NCBI GenBank assembly: GCA_036403155.1
Contig: DASWRM010000029.1
Location: forward strand, 1-64,000
Direction: 5' to 3'
DNA length: 64,000 bases
Source: Gaiellales bacterium
GTDB lineage: Bacteria; Actinomycetota; Thermoleophilia; Gaiellales; JAICJC01
Below, one piece after another: positions 1-8,208 of this stretch (the first letter of the stretch is position 1; each line of letters opens with the position of its first letter). Below the pieces are notes generated by a model that did no database searches, was not told where the DNA came from, and saw only the letters and a program-made list of their open reading frames with translations. The position numbers were made by a program, and so were the translations under genes.

Positions 1-150
1 GATCGCGGAGGCCGCCGTGGGGGCCGCGCGGTCCACGGCCACCCGGAGCCCGGCCGCCGCCGCGCTGTCCCCGCCGAGCCGTCCGGCGCCCACGAGCCCC
101 AGCGCGCCGAGCAGGGGCACGAGCACCAACAACAGCACGAGCAGGCTCAT
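1..150 (-). CDS. nuoM: NADH-quinone oxidoreductase subunit M, N-terminal fragment
   Basis: Only the first 50 codons lie in the window; the gene continues past base 1. The fragment starts with a strongly hydrophobic stretch (MSLLVLLLVLVPLLGALG) typical of the first transmembrane helix of the NuoM/ND4 antiporter-like subunit of proton-pumping complex I. Its ATG overlaps the stop of the preceding nuoL in an ATGA, so the two are probably coupled. The identity rests mainly on its place directly after nuoK and nuoL, the usual K-L-M-N order; the fragment is too short to show the antiporter core residues. Confidence 0.75.
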   Translation of the reverse strand, partial: MSLLVLLLVLVPLLGALGLVGAGRLGGDSAAAAGLRVAVDRAAPTAASAI

Positions 151-2186
151 CGCAGGCTCACCCCCGCGATGCCGAGGAGGACGACGCCCGCGGCGAGCCA
201 GGTCAGGTACGACGTCGTGACACCGCTCTGCACCCGGCTCACCCAGCGGCCGGTCCAGCGGGTGGCGACGGCGGTCGACCGCGCGTACGCGTCGACGACG
301 TCGACGTCACCACCGACGACCACCCTGGCGAGAGCCCGGACCGGACGAACCACGAGCCGGTGCTGCAGCCGGTCCAGGCCGAACCCGCCGAGCAGCCAGC
401 CCTCAACGCGCGTGGGCAGCAGCTCCAGCGGATCACCGAGCGGGGCCTGCGCCGCCATCCCGACGACCAGCAGCCCGGCGGCGACGACGAGGACCAGGGT
501 CAGCACCATCGTGGTCAGCGAGAGGTGCAGCCGCCCGGGGATCACCGACCCGAGCTGGAGCAGCCCGCCGAGGACGGTCGGCACGGTCAGGACCAGGACC
601 GGCCAGCGCATCGCATCCGGGACGACGCGACCTTCCAGCCCGTGCTCGGCGAGCGGCTCGACGGCCGGCACCGGCCCGACGTCGGTCACATCGGTGTCGG
701 TCTCGTCCTCCACCACGACGCGGACGTCGTCGGTGCGGTCGGCCTCGACGACGAAGACTGCCTCGGACCCGGGCGCCGTCCGGGCGGCAGAGACCGCGGC
801 CGCCCCCGGCTCACGCGCACCGCGGTCGGGGACGACGAGCAGCCAGGCCCGCATCGCGTACGCCGCGGTGACGAAGCTGGTGATGATCCCGACCACCAGG
901 ACGAGGACGGCGACCACGCGCACGTCGCCGTGGGTCGCGGCGCTCTCCGCGGCTGCAAGCACCGCCTCCTTCGACCAGAACCCGGACAGGGGCGGGACAC
1001 CGGCCAGCGCCGCCAGACCGAGGGTGAAGCAGGCCGCGACCAGTGGCGTACGGCGCCAGCTTCCACCCAGCCCGGTCAGCAGCGTCGTGCTGCTGACGTA
1101 GGTGAAGATGCCGGCGGCCAGGAACAGCAGGGCCTTGAACCCCGCATGGGCCAGGAGGTGCGCGATCCCGGGACCGGCGCCGGCACCGGTCGCCGGCGTG
1201 ACGGCCAGCGCGGCGAGGAGGTACGCGACCTGGCTGATCGTGGAGTAGGCCAGCAGCCGCTTGAGGTCAGCCTGCCCGAACGCCGCCAGCGCGGCCCCCA
1301 GCATGGAGATGCAGGCGATCACGGCCAGGACGTCGCGGGCCGCGGTCGACATCGCGAAGAGGGGCAGCAGCCGGGCGACGACGTACGCGCCGGCGGCCAC
1401 CATCGTCGCGGCGTGGATCAGCGCCGAGATGGGGGTCGGGCCCTCCATGGCGTCAGGCAGCCAGGTGTGCAGGGGGAACTGCGCGGACTTCCCGGCGACG
1501 CCGGCCACCAGGAACAGCAGAGCCAGCGGCCAGACCCAGCCGGGCAGGCCCTGCCGGGTCTGCGGAAGCAGCAGCTCCGAGATGCTGGCCGTCCGCGTGG
1601 CACTGATGATCGTGATGATGCCGAGGACGAACCCCACGTCCCCGACCCTTGTCACCAGGAAAGCTTTGACCGCAGCGCGCCGAGCGGCCAGGCGCTCGCT
1701 GTCGTGACCGACGAGGAGGTACGAGCACAGGCCCATGACCTCCCAGCCGACCAGGAGCAGCACCAGGTCGTCGGCCTGCACGACCAGCAGCATCGCGGCC
1801 GTGAACAGCGAGACCTCCGCGGCGTACGCCGGGTAGCGCCGGTCCGACGCGAGGTACGCCGTCGAATAGAGCTGCACGCAGAGGGCGACGACGGCCACGG
1901 CGACGGCCACCAGCGCCGAGAGCCGGTCCGCGCGCAGGGTGAGGCCGAGCACCACCAGGCCGGTGTCCGCGTGACCGGCCAGCCCGATCGACGAGCGGGC
2001 CTGTCCGCCGTGGGTCGCGGCCAGCTCGAGGACCGTCACCACGAGGGTCGCGGCCGCACCCACCACGGCGATCGCCGCCGCGCGGGAGTGCCGGCGGCGG
2101 GACAGCAGCAGCCCGGCCAGCGCGGCCAGGGTCGGCAGCAGCACCGCCAGCCGCGCGGTCGCGCCCAGCAGGCCGTGCGACGTCAC
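147..2186 (-). CDS. nuoL: NADH-quinone oxidoreductase subunit L
   Basis: This 679-residue polytopic membrane protein is the NuoL/ND5 proton-translocating subunit of respiratory complex I. The antiporter-fold signature is clear in the middle (HTWLPDAMEGPTPISALIHA followed by TMVAAGAYVVARL), as is GWEVMGLCSYLLVG. A hydrophilic insert rich in Asp/Glu/Val lies at about residues 455-525, before the C-terminal helices, and makes the protein slightly longer than the usual 610-650. Its start overlaps the nuoK stop in ATGA, and its stop overlaps the nuoM start in the same way, so K, L and M form one transcript. The membrane arm moves protons in step with quinone reduction. Confidence 0.95.
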   Translation of the reverse strand: MTSHGLLGATARLAVLLPTLAALAGLLLSRRRHSRAAAIAVVGAAATLVVTVLELAATHGGQARSSIGLAGHADTGLVVLGLTLRADRLSALVAVAVAVVALCVQLYSTAYLASDRRYPAYAAEVSLFTAAMLLVVQADDLVLLLVGWEVMGLCSYLLVGHDSERLAARRAAVKAFLVTRVGDVGFVLGIITIISATRTASISELLLPQTRQGLPGWVWPLALLFLVAGVAGKSAQFPLHTWLPDAMEGPTPISALIHAATMVAAGAYVVARLLPLFAMSTAARDVLAVIACISMLGAALAAFGQADLKRLLAYSTISQVAYLLAALAVTPATGAGAGPGIAHLLAHAGFKALLFLAAGIFTYVSSTTLLTGLGGSWRRTPLVAACFTLGLAALAGVPPLSGFWSKEAVLAAAESAATHGDVRVVAVLVLVVGIITSFVTAAYAMRAWLLVVPDRGAREPGAAAVSAARTAPGSEAVFVVEADRTDDVRVVVEDETDTDVTDVGPVPAVEPLAEHGLEGRVVPDAMRWPVLVLTVPTVLGGLLQLGSVIPGRLHLSLTTMVLTLVLVVAAGLLVVGMAAQAPLGDPLELLPTRVEGWLLGGFGLDRLQHRLVVRPVRALARVVVGGDVDVVDAYARSTAVATRWTGRWVSRVQSGVTTSYLTWLAAGVVLLGIAGVSLR

Positions 2187-2512
2187 GACCGCACCTCGGC
2201 CCGGCGCTCCCCGAGCGTGGTCGCCGCGCGCAGATCGACGTCCCCACGGGTGCGGAAGAGCAGCAGCACGACCGCGAGCGCGACGCCGACCTCGGCCGCC
2301 GCCAGGGTGATGACGAAGATGGTCAGCACCTGACCGGACCGCAGCTGGTCGCGGAACATCGCGTCGGCCGTGACCAGCAGGAGGGTCCCGGCGTTGAGCA
2401 GCAGCTCGACGCCCACGAGCACGAGGACGGCGTTGCGCCGCGCGAGCACGCCGTACATCCCGGTGCCGGCGAGCACAGCGGTCAACAACAGGACGGGCCA
2501 GAGGTGGATCAC
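2183..2512 (-). CDS. nuoK: NADH-quinone oxidoreductase subunit K
   Basis: This 109-residue, three-helix membrane protein matches NuoK/ND4L of complex I. The GVLARRNAVLVLVGVELLLN segment carries the helix-2 glutamate, and ITLAAAEVGVALAVVLLLFR carries the helix-3 glutamate; both are needed for proton transfer in the family. The GTG start at 2512 is chosen because it overlaps the stop of the upstream hydrolase in GTGA and gives the normal length. The reading frame is open much further upstream, but that part is an antisense-like shadow of the hydrolase. nuoJ, the usual gene before nuoK, is not here. Confidence 0.93.
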   Translation of the reverse strand: MIHLWPVLLLTAVLAGTGMYGVLARRNAVLVLVGVELLLNAGTLLLVTADAMFRDQLRSGQVLTIFVITLAAAEVGVALAVVLLLFRTRGDVDLRAATTLGERRAEVRS

Positions 2513-3798
2513 GTCGCGCGGCTCTCGTCGAGGGCCGCGCGCAGGCCGTCGAGCACCGAGCGGCCGTGCTTGCGCAGGCCGTCGTGGTGGTGCTCGGCGT
2601 CGACGACGAGACGCACCTGCGGGACTACCTCGGCCGTCGCCCGCGAGAGCTCCTCGGTCACGAACATGTCCTGCGCGTAGACGCACGCCGCGACCGGAAC
2701 ATCGTTGCGCCGCAAGGCATCCAGGTCGTAGAGCGGCCGCTCCCACTCCCGCGCCATCAGCCGGTCGGCGGTCTCGGTCAAGCCCTCGAGCCCGGCGCAT
2801 CGCTCGACCGTCGAGTGGTAGATCGCCTCTCCGGTCAGGCCGAGCGGGCCGTCCGCCTGGTCGACCCAGTCGAACTCGGGCCGGACCCGTTCGGCCGACC
2901 ACCGCGCGGACTGCCCGGCGTCGCAGTAGCAGGGCTCGTGCAGCAGCGCGTAGAGCGGGCTGACCCGGAAGCCGCCGATCAGCCCCTGCACCTCCTGCAG
3001 GAACGACTCGCTCAGCCGGTCACCGGCCCACGCGTCCTCGGCCAGGTAGTGCAGCTGCAACGGGCCGTCCTCGCGGCCCAGCACGTTCCCCACCTCCTGG
3101 AGCCGTTCGACCGTCAGCCGCTCACCGCTCGGGAGCCGCTCGTCCTCGGTGGCGATGTGGCGGGCGACGTCCCGCAGGCGCAGCCGGGTCTCCGGGTGGG
3201 CCACGTCCAGGTCGCCGATCCGCCGGCGGACCGCGCGGTACGTCGAGCGGTACACGTCGTCGATGTCGACCGTGAGCGGCGGGATCCCGCCGGTCAGCAG
3301 ACACTCCTGCAGGCCGTGCGGTGCGAAGGACAGGTAAGTGAACGCGCAGAACCCCCCGAACGACTGGCCCAGCACGGTCCACGGCCGGTCTCCGAGCAGC
3401 TCGCGACGGATGGCCTCCGCGTCCTGCACGATCGAGTCGGCCCGGAACAGCGCGAGATGGTCGGCCTGCGCGGCCGGTGATCCGAGGGCGCGGATCACCC
3501 TCGGGTCGAGGCGGTCCGAGCGGCCGGTGCCGCGCTGGTCGAGCAGCAGCACGCGCCAGTCCTTGAGCGCCCGGTCGAGCCAGGTGGAGGCGCGCGCCAG
3601 CGGGCGGGGCGACTCCATGCCGGGGCCGCCCTGAAGGTAGAGCAGCCACGGAAGCTCGTCGTGCTCGCGAGACGGCGCGACCGCCTCGCGGGCGAACACG
3701 GTGATCGCCTCGCCGTCCGGGCGCTCGTGGTCGAGCGGGACGGAGAACGCGTGGTCGGTGAGGACGAACCCGGGTGTTCGGTGGGTGGCGAGGCGCAT
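2509..3798 (-). CDS. Prolyl aminopeptidase-like alpha/beta hydrolase (S33 family)
   Basis: This 429-residue protein is a probable proline iminopeptidase, a cytosolic enzyme that removes N-terminal proline from peptides. Visible features are the oxyanion segment LLYLQGGPGMESP (about residues 52-64), LLDQRGTGRSDRLDP, the nucleophile elbow GQSFGGFC with its catalytic serine, a candidate acid in CVYAQDMFV, and the catalytic histidine region VVDAEHHHDGLRKHG near the C-terminus. No signal peptide is seen. The gene is co-directional with nuoK and overlaps it by 4 bases, an unexpected partner for complex I. The substrate could differ from proline peptides. Confidence 0.9.
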   Translation of the reverse strand: MRLATHRTPGFVLTDHAFSVPLDHERPDGEAITVFAREAVAPSREHDELPWLLYLQGGPGMESPRPLARASTWLDRALKDWRVLLLDQRGTGRSDRLDPRVIRALGSPAAQADHLALFRADSIVQDAEAIRRELLGDRPWTVLGQSFGGFCAFTYLSFAPHGLQECLLTGGIPPLTVDIDDVYRSTYRAVRRRIGDLDVAHPETRLRLRDVARHIATEDERLPSGERLTVERLQEVGNVLGREDGPLQLHYLAEDAWAGDRLSESFLQEVQGLIGGFRVSPLYALLHEPCYCDAGQSARWSAERVRPEFDWVDQADGPLGLTGEAIYHSTVERCAGLEGLTETADRLMAREWERPLYDLDALRRNDVPVAACVYAQDMFVTEELSRATAEVVPQVRLVVDAEHHHDGLRKHGRSVLDGLRAALDESRAT

Positions 3799-3852
3799 CG
3801 CGCCAGCCTACCGAGTCGCCCGCCCGGCGGCCCGGTGAACGACGGCGGGGGA

Positions 3853-3935
3853 TGCATCAGCCCCTCAAGTCGGGGAGGCGGCGTGCCGAGAAGGGGTGAC
3901 ATAGACGGCAAGCCTCGCGTGACCCCCCGAATGCG
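3853..3935. other. Intergenic palindromic cluster, possible structured RNA or repeat
   Basis: This lies in the 220-base gap upstream of the hydrolase-nuoKLM operon. On the + strand, CCCCTCAAGTCGGGG can form a hairpin. It is followed by nested arms GAGGC ... GCCTC and TGCCG ... CGGCA that enclose a 17-base loop containing AAGGGG. The CCCCT of the first hairpin could pair with that loop as a pseudoknot. The same pairings exist on the - strand, so the direction is unknown. I do not recognise it as a known riboswitch. Confidence 0.3.
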
Positions 3936-3962
3936 TCGCTCCACCCGTCGCGGCTCGCGAAC

Positions 3963-4001
3963 GGGCCCCCGGCCAGGTTGACCCCCCCGCGGCCGGGGCC
4001 C
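3963..4001 (-). terminator. GC-rich hairpin downstream of the YihY gene
   Basis: The arms GGGCCCCCGGCC (3963-3974) and GGCCGGGGCCC (3991-4001) pair over 11 bases with one bulged C. The hairpin starts 18 bases past the stop of the YihY gene in its direction of transcription. No U-tract follows, as is common in high-GC Actinomycetota. Confidence 0.4.
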
Positions 4002-4018
4002 GGAGCCGTCCCCCCGGG

Positions 4019-5071
4019 TCAGTCCTGCGCCGGCGCCTGGATCCGGTCCTGCGCGGGCTCGCCGCGTCGCAGCTCCCTGCTGCGCTCCGCCTCGGCGTTG
4101 ATCTCTCCGCCGATCAGCAGGGCAAGCGCCGACAGCCACAGCCACGTGAGCATGATGATCACCGCAGACAGGCTGCCCCAGGTCTTGTTGTACGACGAGA
4201 ACCCACTCGCGTAGAACGCGAACAGCGCCGAGGCGACCAGCCAGAGCGCCACGGCGAAGACCGCGCCGGGGCTGATGAACGACCACTTCGGCACTGAGAC
4301 GTTGGGCGCGAGGTACAGCACCACCGCGAACATGGCGAGCAGGCCGAGAATCAGGATCGGCCACTGCGCCGTCCACCACACCCAGCTGACGACGGTCGTG
4401 TTCCCGACCGCGTGCCCGATCCAGTCGGTCATGAACGGCCCGAGGATGAGGGCCACGAAGACCAGGCCGAAGGCAAGCAGGCAGCAGACGATCATCGCCA
4501 GCGCGATCAGCCGCTTCTTGACGAAGCCGCGCGTCTCCTCCCGCTCCCAGGCCATGTTCATCGCCCACATCACCGTCTGCATGGCGCCGGTCAGAGACCA
4601 CAGCGCGAGCAGGGCTCCGACGACGATCATGACGATCCCGCCGCTGTGCGCCTGCGTGGTCCGCGTCAGGCTCTGGTCGAGCAGGTCGACCACGCTGCTC
4701 GGCAGGACCGTCGAGAGGTGGTTGAGCAGGGTGTTGACCGTGTCCGGGCCGGCGAGCAGGCTGAACAGGCCGAGACCGACCAGCAACGCCGACGGAATCG
4801 CCAGGAAGGCGCAATACGCGATGGCCTGCGCGAGGTTCGTGACGTTGTCCTTGAGCGCGGACTTCACGCCCCGGACGATGATCGCGAGATAGTCGCGCTT
4901 CGTGAGGTCGCTGGGGCCCGGGTCGTGGAGCTTGGGCTCCGCCACCTCGGGCTGGGGGGTCAGCCGGCCGCGCTTGGCGTCGGCCGGCCGCTCGCCGGTG
5001 CGCGTCCTGGGCTCGTCGTGTGTCGCCATCCGCCGGGTGATGCCCAGCCGGCGAAGGCGGCTAACCCCCAT
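4019..5071 (-). CDS. YihY/virulence factor BrkB family membrane protein
   Basis: This 350-residue protein belongs to the YihY/BrkB (UPF0761) family, inner-membrane proteins with no settled biochemical role. After a charged N-terminal tail come about six transmembrane segments. Family landmarks are NLAQAIAYCAFLAIPSALLV (about 80-99), the LWSLTGAMQTVMWAMNMAW stretch and SLSAVIIMLTWLWLSALALL with the following GGEINAEAER tail. An alternative start, ATG at 5029, would remove 14 residues and begin MATHDEP; the sequence does not decide between them. The nearest gene upstream in the same direction ends 13 bases away, so the two may share a transcript. Confidence 0.88.
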   Translation of the reverse strand: MGVSRLRRLGITRRMATHDEPRTRTGERPADAKRGRLTPQPEVAEPKLHDPGPSDLTKRDYLAIIVRGVKSALKDNVTNLAQAIAYCAFLAIPSALLVGLGLFSLLAGPDTVNTLLNHLSTVLPSSVVDLLDQSLTRTTQAHSGGIVMIVVGALLALWSLTGAMQTVMWAMNMAWEREETRGFVKKRLIALAMIVCCLLAFGLVFVALILGPFMTDWIGHAVGNTTVVSWVWWTAQWPILILGLLAMFAVVLYLAPNVSVPKWSFISPGAVFAVALWLVASALFAFYASGFSSYNKTWGSLSAVIIMLTWLWLSALALLIGGEINAEAERSRELRRGEPAQDRIQAPAQD

Positions 5072-5083
5072 GTCTCGAGCCCT

Positions 5084-5737
5084 CTACACCGCGGTACGCG
5101 GTGCGACGAGGTCGGCGTACTCGGGGTGCCGCTCGATGTACTCGGCGATGAACGGGCAGAGCGGCACGACCGTCTCGCCGCGTCGCCGGGCGTCGTCCAG
5201 CACGGCCGCTGCCAGCATGCTCCCAAAGCCGCGCCCGGTGCACGCTTCCTCGACCTCCGTGTGCGTGATCGCCACCCTGCCGGGACGGCGCCGGTAGGCG
5301 GCGAGCCCGATCAGCCGCCCGTCCAGCCGCAGCTCGTAGCGGTCGCGGTCGGGAGCGTCGGTGACGGTGGCCTCGGCGGGCTGGCCATCGGCCGCCTCGA
5401 GGTCGTCGGTGCCCCGGAAGTACTCGATCATCTGCCCTGCAGCGTCGGACACCCGCGCATCGTGGTGGTCGCCGAAGCGGCGCCTGTGCGCGGCCGCGAA
5501 GGCCCAAGGGTCGCGTGCGCGCAGGTGCGCGAAGATCGCCCGGGTGCCGCGATGGAGCCCGCCGCCGTCGTCCTGCAGCACCGGGATCTGGTTCGTGCCC
5601 GCCAGCTCCTGGAGTGAGGAGCGGTCATCCGGCCACGGCTCCACCTGCCGCGCGACGAAGTCGATGCCCAGCTCGGTCAGCACCTCTCGCACCGCCGACG
5701 AGAACGGGCACCACTCGGCCTGGTAGAGCGTCACCAT
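5084..5737 (-). CDS. Glutaredoxin-like domain fused to GNAT-like acetyltransferase
   Basis: This 217-residue fusion has an N-terminal thioredoxin-fold domain (MVTLYQAEWCPFSSAVREVL) with a single redox cysteine in CPFS and the cis-proline loop NQIPVLQD at about 50-57, as in glutaredoxins and GST N-domains. The C-terminal third (GRVAITHTEVEEACTGRGFGSMLAAA, ending VPLCPFIAEYIERHPEYADLV) matches the short GNAT family related to YjdJ. ATG 5737 gives a clean glutaredoxin N-terminus; the frame is open further upstream but overlaps a divergent gene. Role unknown: the redox half may reduce or bind glutathione-like or mycothiol-linked substrates. Two separate ancestral genes probably fused. Confidence 0.85.
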   Translation of the reverse strand: MVTLYQAEWCPFSSAVREVLTELGIDFVARQVEPWPDDRSSLQELAGTNQIPVLQDDGGGLHRGTRAIFAHLRARDPWAFAAAHRRRFGDHHDARVSDAAGQMIEYFRGTDDLEAADGQPAEATVTDAPDRDRYELRLDGRLIGLAAYRRRPGRVAITHTEVEEACTGRGFGSMLAAAVLDDARRRGETVVPLCPFIAEYIERHPEYADLVAPRTAV

Positions 5738-5816
5738 GGCCGCAGGGTAGCCCCGCCCGGCGGCCTGCCGGCGGTTCGGGTGCAGGTGCGCTCCCGCCAT
5801 GTCATAGAGTCGGCGC

Positions 5817-7466
5817 GTGTCCCGGTCAGGCGCCGCGCCCACCGACGTGCTGCTCGCGGGCGGCACGGTCGTCGACGGCACCGGCGCCCCGCCGCGGCCC
5901 GCCGACGTCGCCCTTCGCGGCGGCAGGATCGCCGCGGTCGTCGAGCCGGGCGCCCTCTCGGCAGCATCCGCGGAGGTCGTCGACGCGCGCGGACACGTCG
6001 TCTGCCCCGGGTTCATCGACATCATGAGCCACTCCCTGTGGCCGCTCATGATCGACGGCCGATCGGTCTCGAAGCTCGTGCAGGGGGTGACGACCGAGGT
6101 CATGGGCGAGGGGTGGACGCCCGCCCCGTACGGTGGGATGGTGAGCGAGATCGAGCCGCCCATACCCGGCGTGCCGGACGAGTGGCGGGAGCGCATCCCG
6201 AGCTGGCGCCGCTTCTCGGACTGGCTGGAGGCAATGGAGCGGGACGGCGTCTCGCCGAATATCGCCTCGTTCATCGGCGGCGGCACCGTCCGCGAGTACG
6301 CCTGTGGGATGCGCATGGGAGAGGCGACCCGCGATCAGCTCGCGGTCATGTGCCGGGTGGTGGACGATGCGATGCGCGAGGGGGCCATGGGCGTCGCATA
6401 CGCGCTGATCTACCCGCCCGACGCGTACGCGTCGACCGACGAGATCGTCGCGGTGGCGGGCGTCGCCGCTGGGCACGATGGCGTGTACATCTGCCACATG
6501 CGATCGGAGAGCGAGCGGCTGCTCGAGGCGATCGACGAGACGGTCGAGATCGCCCGGCGCTCCGGGGCGCGGACCGAGATCTACCACCTGAAGGCGTCCG
6601 GCGGGCCGTCCAACTGGCATCGCATGGAGCCGGCCATCGAGCGGATCGACCGGGCGCGCGCGGACGGGCTTCCGCTGACCGCGGACATGTATCCCTATGC
6701 CGCCTCGGGCACGGGGCTGAGCGCGCGGTTACCGGTGAGCCTCGCGGCGGACGGCCGACTGTTCGACCGGCTGGCCGACCCGGCGGTGCGCGGGTGGGTG
6801 CGGGCCGAGCTCGCCCGCGGCACCGACGAGGTGGACGATCCGGGCCCGCCCGAGACGACCAATCCGATCGGCTTCCGCCGGCCGGAGCACGCGCCCTACA
6901 TCGGCATGAACCTGGCCGAGATCGCGGCCATGAGGGGACAGGACTGGCTCGACTGCGTGTTCGACCTGCTGATCGCAGAGGGGGCGGAGATCTTCACGAT
7001 CTACCACGAGATCGGCGAGGACAACCTCCGCCGGCAGCTGCGGCTGCCGTGGGTGATCGTCTGCTCGGACGGCGGCGGCCTCGACCCGGCCTGGGCGGCG
7101 GCGCACGGCCCGGTGCACCCCCGCGACTACGGGACGTTCGCGCGCGTGCTCGGCCGGTACGTGCGCGACGAGGGTGTCCTGACGCTCGAGGACGCCGTGC
7201 ACCGGATGAGCGGCGCCGTGGCCGGCCGGCTTCGGCTCGCCGATCGCGGGCGCGTCGCCGCCGGCATGGCCGCCGACGTCGTCGTGCTCGACCCGGACCG
7301 CGTCCGCGACCGAGCCACGTTCGAGCGCCCGCACGTGCTCGCCGAGGGCGTGCGCGACGTGTGGGTCAACGGGGTGGCGACGGTCCGGGGCGGGGAGCAC
7401 ACCGGCGCGCTCGCCGGCCGCTTCCTGCGTGGGCCGGGGGCCACGGCGCTCGACCGCACGTCCTGA
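5817..7466 (+). CDS. N-acyl-D-amino-acid deacylase-like amidohydrolase with altered metal site
   Basis: This 549-residue protein of the amidohydrolase superfamily is closest to D-aminoacylase and dihydroorotase-like enzymes. N- and C-terminal beta segments flank a TIM barrel. Retained are HMRSE (metal His), EIYHLKASG (metal His) and CSDGG (catalytic Asp). The usual FIDxHxH is PGFIDIMSHS, so the first His is Met. The NCG that supplies a bridging Cys in D-aminoacylase reads GEG at the matching QGVTTEVMGEGW position. The GTG start lies 7 bases past TAGAGT (5805-5810), suggesting a leaderless transcript. Function is probably hydrolytic, substrate unknown. It is divergent from the glutaredoxin/GNAT gene. 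Confidence 0.85.
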   Translation: MSRSGAAPTDVLLAGGTVVDGTGAPPRPADVALRGGRIAAVVEPGALSAASAEVVDARGHVVCPGFIDIMSHSLWPLMIDGRSVSKLVQGVTTEVMGEGWTPAPYGGMVSEIEPPIPGVPDEWRERIPSWRRFSDWLEAMERDGVSPNIASFIGGGTVREYACGMRMGEATRDQLAVMCRVVDDAMREGAMGVAYALIYPPDAYASTDEIVAVAGVAAGHDGVYICHMRSESERLLEAIDETVEIARRSGARTEIYHLKASGGPSNWHRMEPAIERIDRARADGLPLTADMYPYAASGTGLSARLPVSLAADGRLFDRLADPAVRGWVRAELARGTDEVDDPGPPETTNPIGFRRPEHAPYIGMNLAEIAAMRGQDWLDCVFDLLIAEGAEIFTIYHEIGEDNLRRQLRLPWVIVCSDGGGLDPAWAAAHGPVHPRDYGTFARVLGRYVRDEGVLTLEDAVHRMSGAVAGRLRLADRGRVAAGMAADVVVLDPDRVRDRATFERPHVLAEGVRDVWVNGVATVRGGEHTGALAGRFLRGPGATALDRTS

Positions 7467-7488
7467 CGGCCGCCGGCCGGACGCCGGG

Positions 7489-8208
7489 TCAGGGCAGCTC
7501 CGCCGTCACCAGCCGCCGCGACGCGGCGGCGACGGCGATCGCTGCGACGGCCGCCAGGATCACGGCTGACGCCACGGTGCCGGCGACCGGCTTCGCCGCC
7601 TGCGGCAGGGCGTGAGCGACGAACGCCCGCCCGTAGGCCGAGATCGAGAGCTTCGCCGCGGACGCGGCGAACGTGGCGATCGAGCCCTCCCAGAGCAGGA
7701 TGTACATGATGCCGATCACGACCGGCCTCCGGGTCATCAGCGACAGCCATGACGAGACGGCGCAGTAGGCCAGGCCGGACAGGATGACGCCCAGCAGCGG
7801 CCATGCGATCAGGCGCACGCTCGCCTGCCCACCGAGCGCGAGCAGGCCGGACAGCACCAGGCTGGGTACGAGCAGGACGAGCGTTGCCGTCCACGCGGCC
7901 GCCACCTTCGCGACCACCAGTTCGACCCGTGGCTGCGGCGTCGCGACCAGGTAGAGGATCGTCCCGTCCTCCCGCTCGTCGCCGAACGCGGACACGCCGA
8001 AGACCAGGGCGACCAGCGCGGCAACGGTGGGGACGAACAGCTGCTGGACGATCGTCGAGTAGAAGTCGTGCCTATCCGCGCCCGGGTCTCGCGCAAGCGC
8101 AAAGATCAACGAGGTCAGCACGGGAGCGAGCGCGATCAGCGCGAGCATCAGCGTCCGCTTCTGCACGAGCAGCGCGCGCACCGTCAGCCGGTAGATCGGC
8201 CCGATCAT
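7489..8208 (-). CDS. ABC transporter permease (ABC-2 type), second pair
   Basis: This 239-residue integral membrane protein has about six hydrophobic helices. The first helix follows a short cytosolic N-terminus (RLTVRALLVQKRTLMLALIA). The loop SAFGDEREDGTILYLVATPQPR is the classic ABC-2 permease segment between helices 2 and 3, seen in NosY- and Gld-type permeases. Its start overlaps the stop of the upstream ATPase (ATGA), so the pair is coupled. It is the last gene of a five-gene operon and presumably forms the membrane pore worked by the ATPase at 8205-9143. Substrate unknown. Confidence 0.85.
   Translation of the reverse strand: MIGPIYRLTVRALLVQKRTLMLALIALAPVLTSLIFALARDPGADRHDFYSTIVQQLFVPTVAALVALVFGVSAFGDEREDGTILYLVATPQPRVELVVAKVAAAWTATLVLLVPSLVLSGLLALGGQASVRLIAWPLLGVILSGLAYCAVSSWLSLMTRRPVVIGIMYILLWEGSIATFAASAAKLSISAYGRAFVAHALPQAAKPVAGTVASAVILAAVAAIAVAAASRRLVTAELP

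Noticed and set aside
360-2333. A 657-codon open frame on the + strand across nuoL
   Set aside because: It is antisense to nuoL, rich in Arg/Gln/Gly, has no domain, and comes from high-GC codon bias in the opposite frame. nuoL has clear family motifs.
2513-2902. Long N-terminal extension of nuoK
   Set aside because: These codons are an out-of-frame shadow of the hydrolase gene; NuoK is normally about 100 residues and starts at the GTG that overlaps the hydrolase stop.
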